Below, piece after piece: positions 63,752 to 64,000 of a stretch of DNA of 64,000 nucleotides. Under the pieces are notes generated by a model, which was not told the origin of the DNA, did no database searches, and saw only the letters and a program-made list of their open reading frames with translations. Source of the DNA: Symsagittifera roscoffensis (lineage: Eukaryota; Xenacoelomorpha; Acoela; Convolutidae); the NCBI RefSeq assembly GCF_963678635.1, contig NC_087062.1, forward strand, positions 12,136,670 through 12,200,669, read 5' to 3'. Numbering within the stretch: position 1 is the first letter of the stretch; every line of letters begins with the position of its first letter. The position numbers and the translations under genes were made by a program.

Positions 63752-64000
63752 TCAGAGAATGTTTCCGCTGCCAGAAAAAAGCCTCTCGACAGTACCTGTG
63801 TCAGGGCTCACAGAAAGTGCGTTGAAAACAAAGTTTTGTATGCTTTCTGGATAAGTCGACCAAAAACGAAGTGGGTTGTTGATTTTGACAATGGGCGAGA
63901 ATAAGTAACTCGACAAGCGCTCTGCAAAATTTTTATGTGTGAATAATCGCTTTTCTGAAAATGAGCCGCGCTTTTCTGCCGCATTTACAAAAATCATTAC
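63752..64000 (-). pseudogene. hAT-family transposase C-terminus, 5' partial at window edge
   Basis: The - strand frame (at least 81 residues) contains NNPLRFWSTYPES, then LSVSPDTGTVERLFSGSG. This is the hAT dimerisation pattern: a Trp followed by a conserved helix, then an ERLFS box ending in a Gly-rich turn. The upstream part is beyond the right edge. The Ser pair before ERxFS is replaced by Thr-Gly-Thr, so the element may be old. It lies antisense in the presumed ABCC intron. Confidence 0.7.

Noticed and set aside
62688-64000. First ABC nucleotide-binding domain in the remaining sequence
   Set aside because: No Walker A (GxxGxGKS/T) or ABC signature in any frame here; the next exon must lie outside.

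Overview
This window is animal nuclear DNA. It is AT-rich, its genes are split by GT-AG introns, and it is full of dispersed repeats. Five conserved animal genes can be read on the + strand: separase (1068-6819), DPCD (7500-8829), an EFCAB14-like membrane protein (10587-11744), COQ10 (27534-28154), and the first 13 coding exons of a long ABC transporter of the MRP1/ABCC1 type (34149 to about 62687) whose nucleotide-binding domains lie beyond the right edge. Seven gene starts have a splice-acceptor-like AG 0-10 bases before the ATG. That is what spliced-leader trans-splicing would leave, but ordinary 5'UTR introns are not excluded. I cannot name the lineage.

The most unusual part is 16.3-22.8 kb on the - strand. 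It holds three co-oriented genes unlike the host genes around them. Gene B (22829-20910) reads through six exons separated by five introns of only 56-102 bases, in perfect phase apart from one in-frame TAG, and carries a canonical PCNA-binding (PIP) motif. Gene A (20602-20126) and gene C (19653-16334) open with the same N-terminal plan: a 2A-like GNI(D/E)xNP(G/A)P motif at residues 15-23, then CxxC-x10-CxxC. Gene C continues into an OTU-type cysteine protease domain and several Cys-rich segments, now broken by frameshifts. The 3' parts of A and B are duplicates of each other. I read the cluster as a decaying multi-gene mobile or virus-like element that I cannot assign to a known class.

Other accessory DNA: a 1.5 kb tandem duplication (12.0-15.1 kb), a short-repeat array (15.2-16.1 kb), a tandem pair at 23.7-24.6 kb, and a GC-rich degenerate satellite whose motif flips strand (25.4-26.65 kb). 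The ABCC introns hold tRNA-derived SINE-like repeats, a 12-copy hairpin motif, a nearly intact CR1/L2-like non-LTR retrotransposon (ORF2 broken by one G-run frameshift), a decayed R2-like reverse transcriptase, and two terminal-inverted-repeat elements. A hAT transposase C-terminus enters from the right edge. A dispersed repeat at 9.5-9.85 kb contains a copied fragment of the nearby EFCAB14-like gene.

The conserved genes act in separate processes: cohesin cleavage, cilium-related function, coenzyme Q handling, a coiled-coil membrane protein, and export. They are neighbours, not a pathway.
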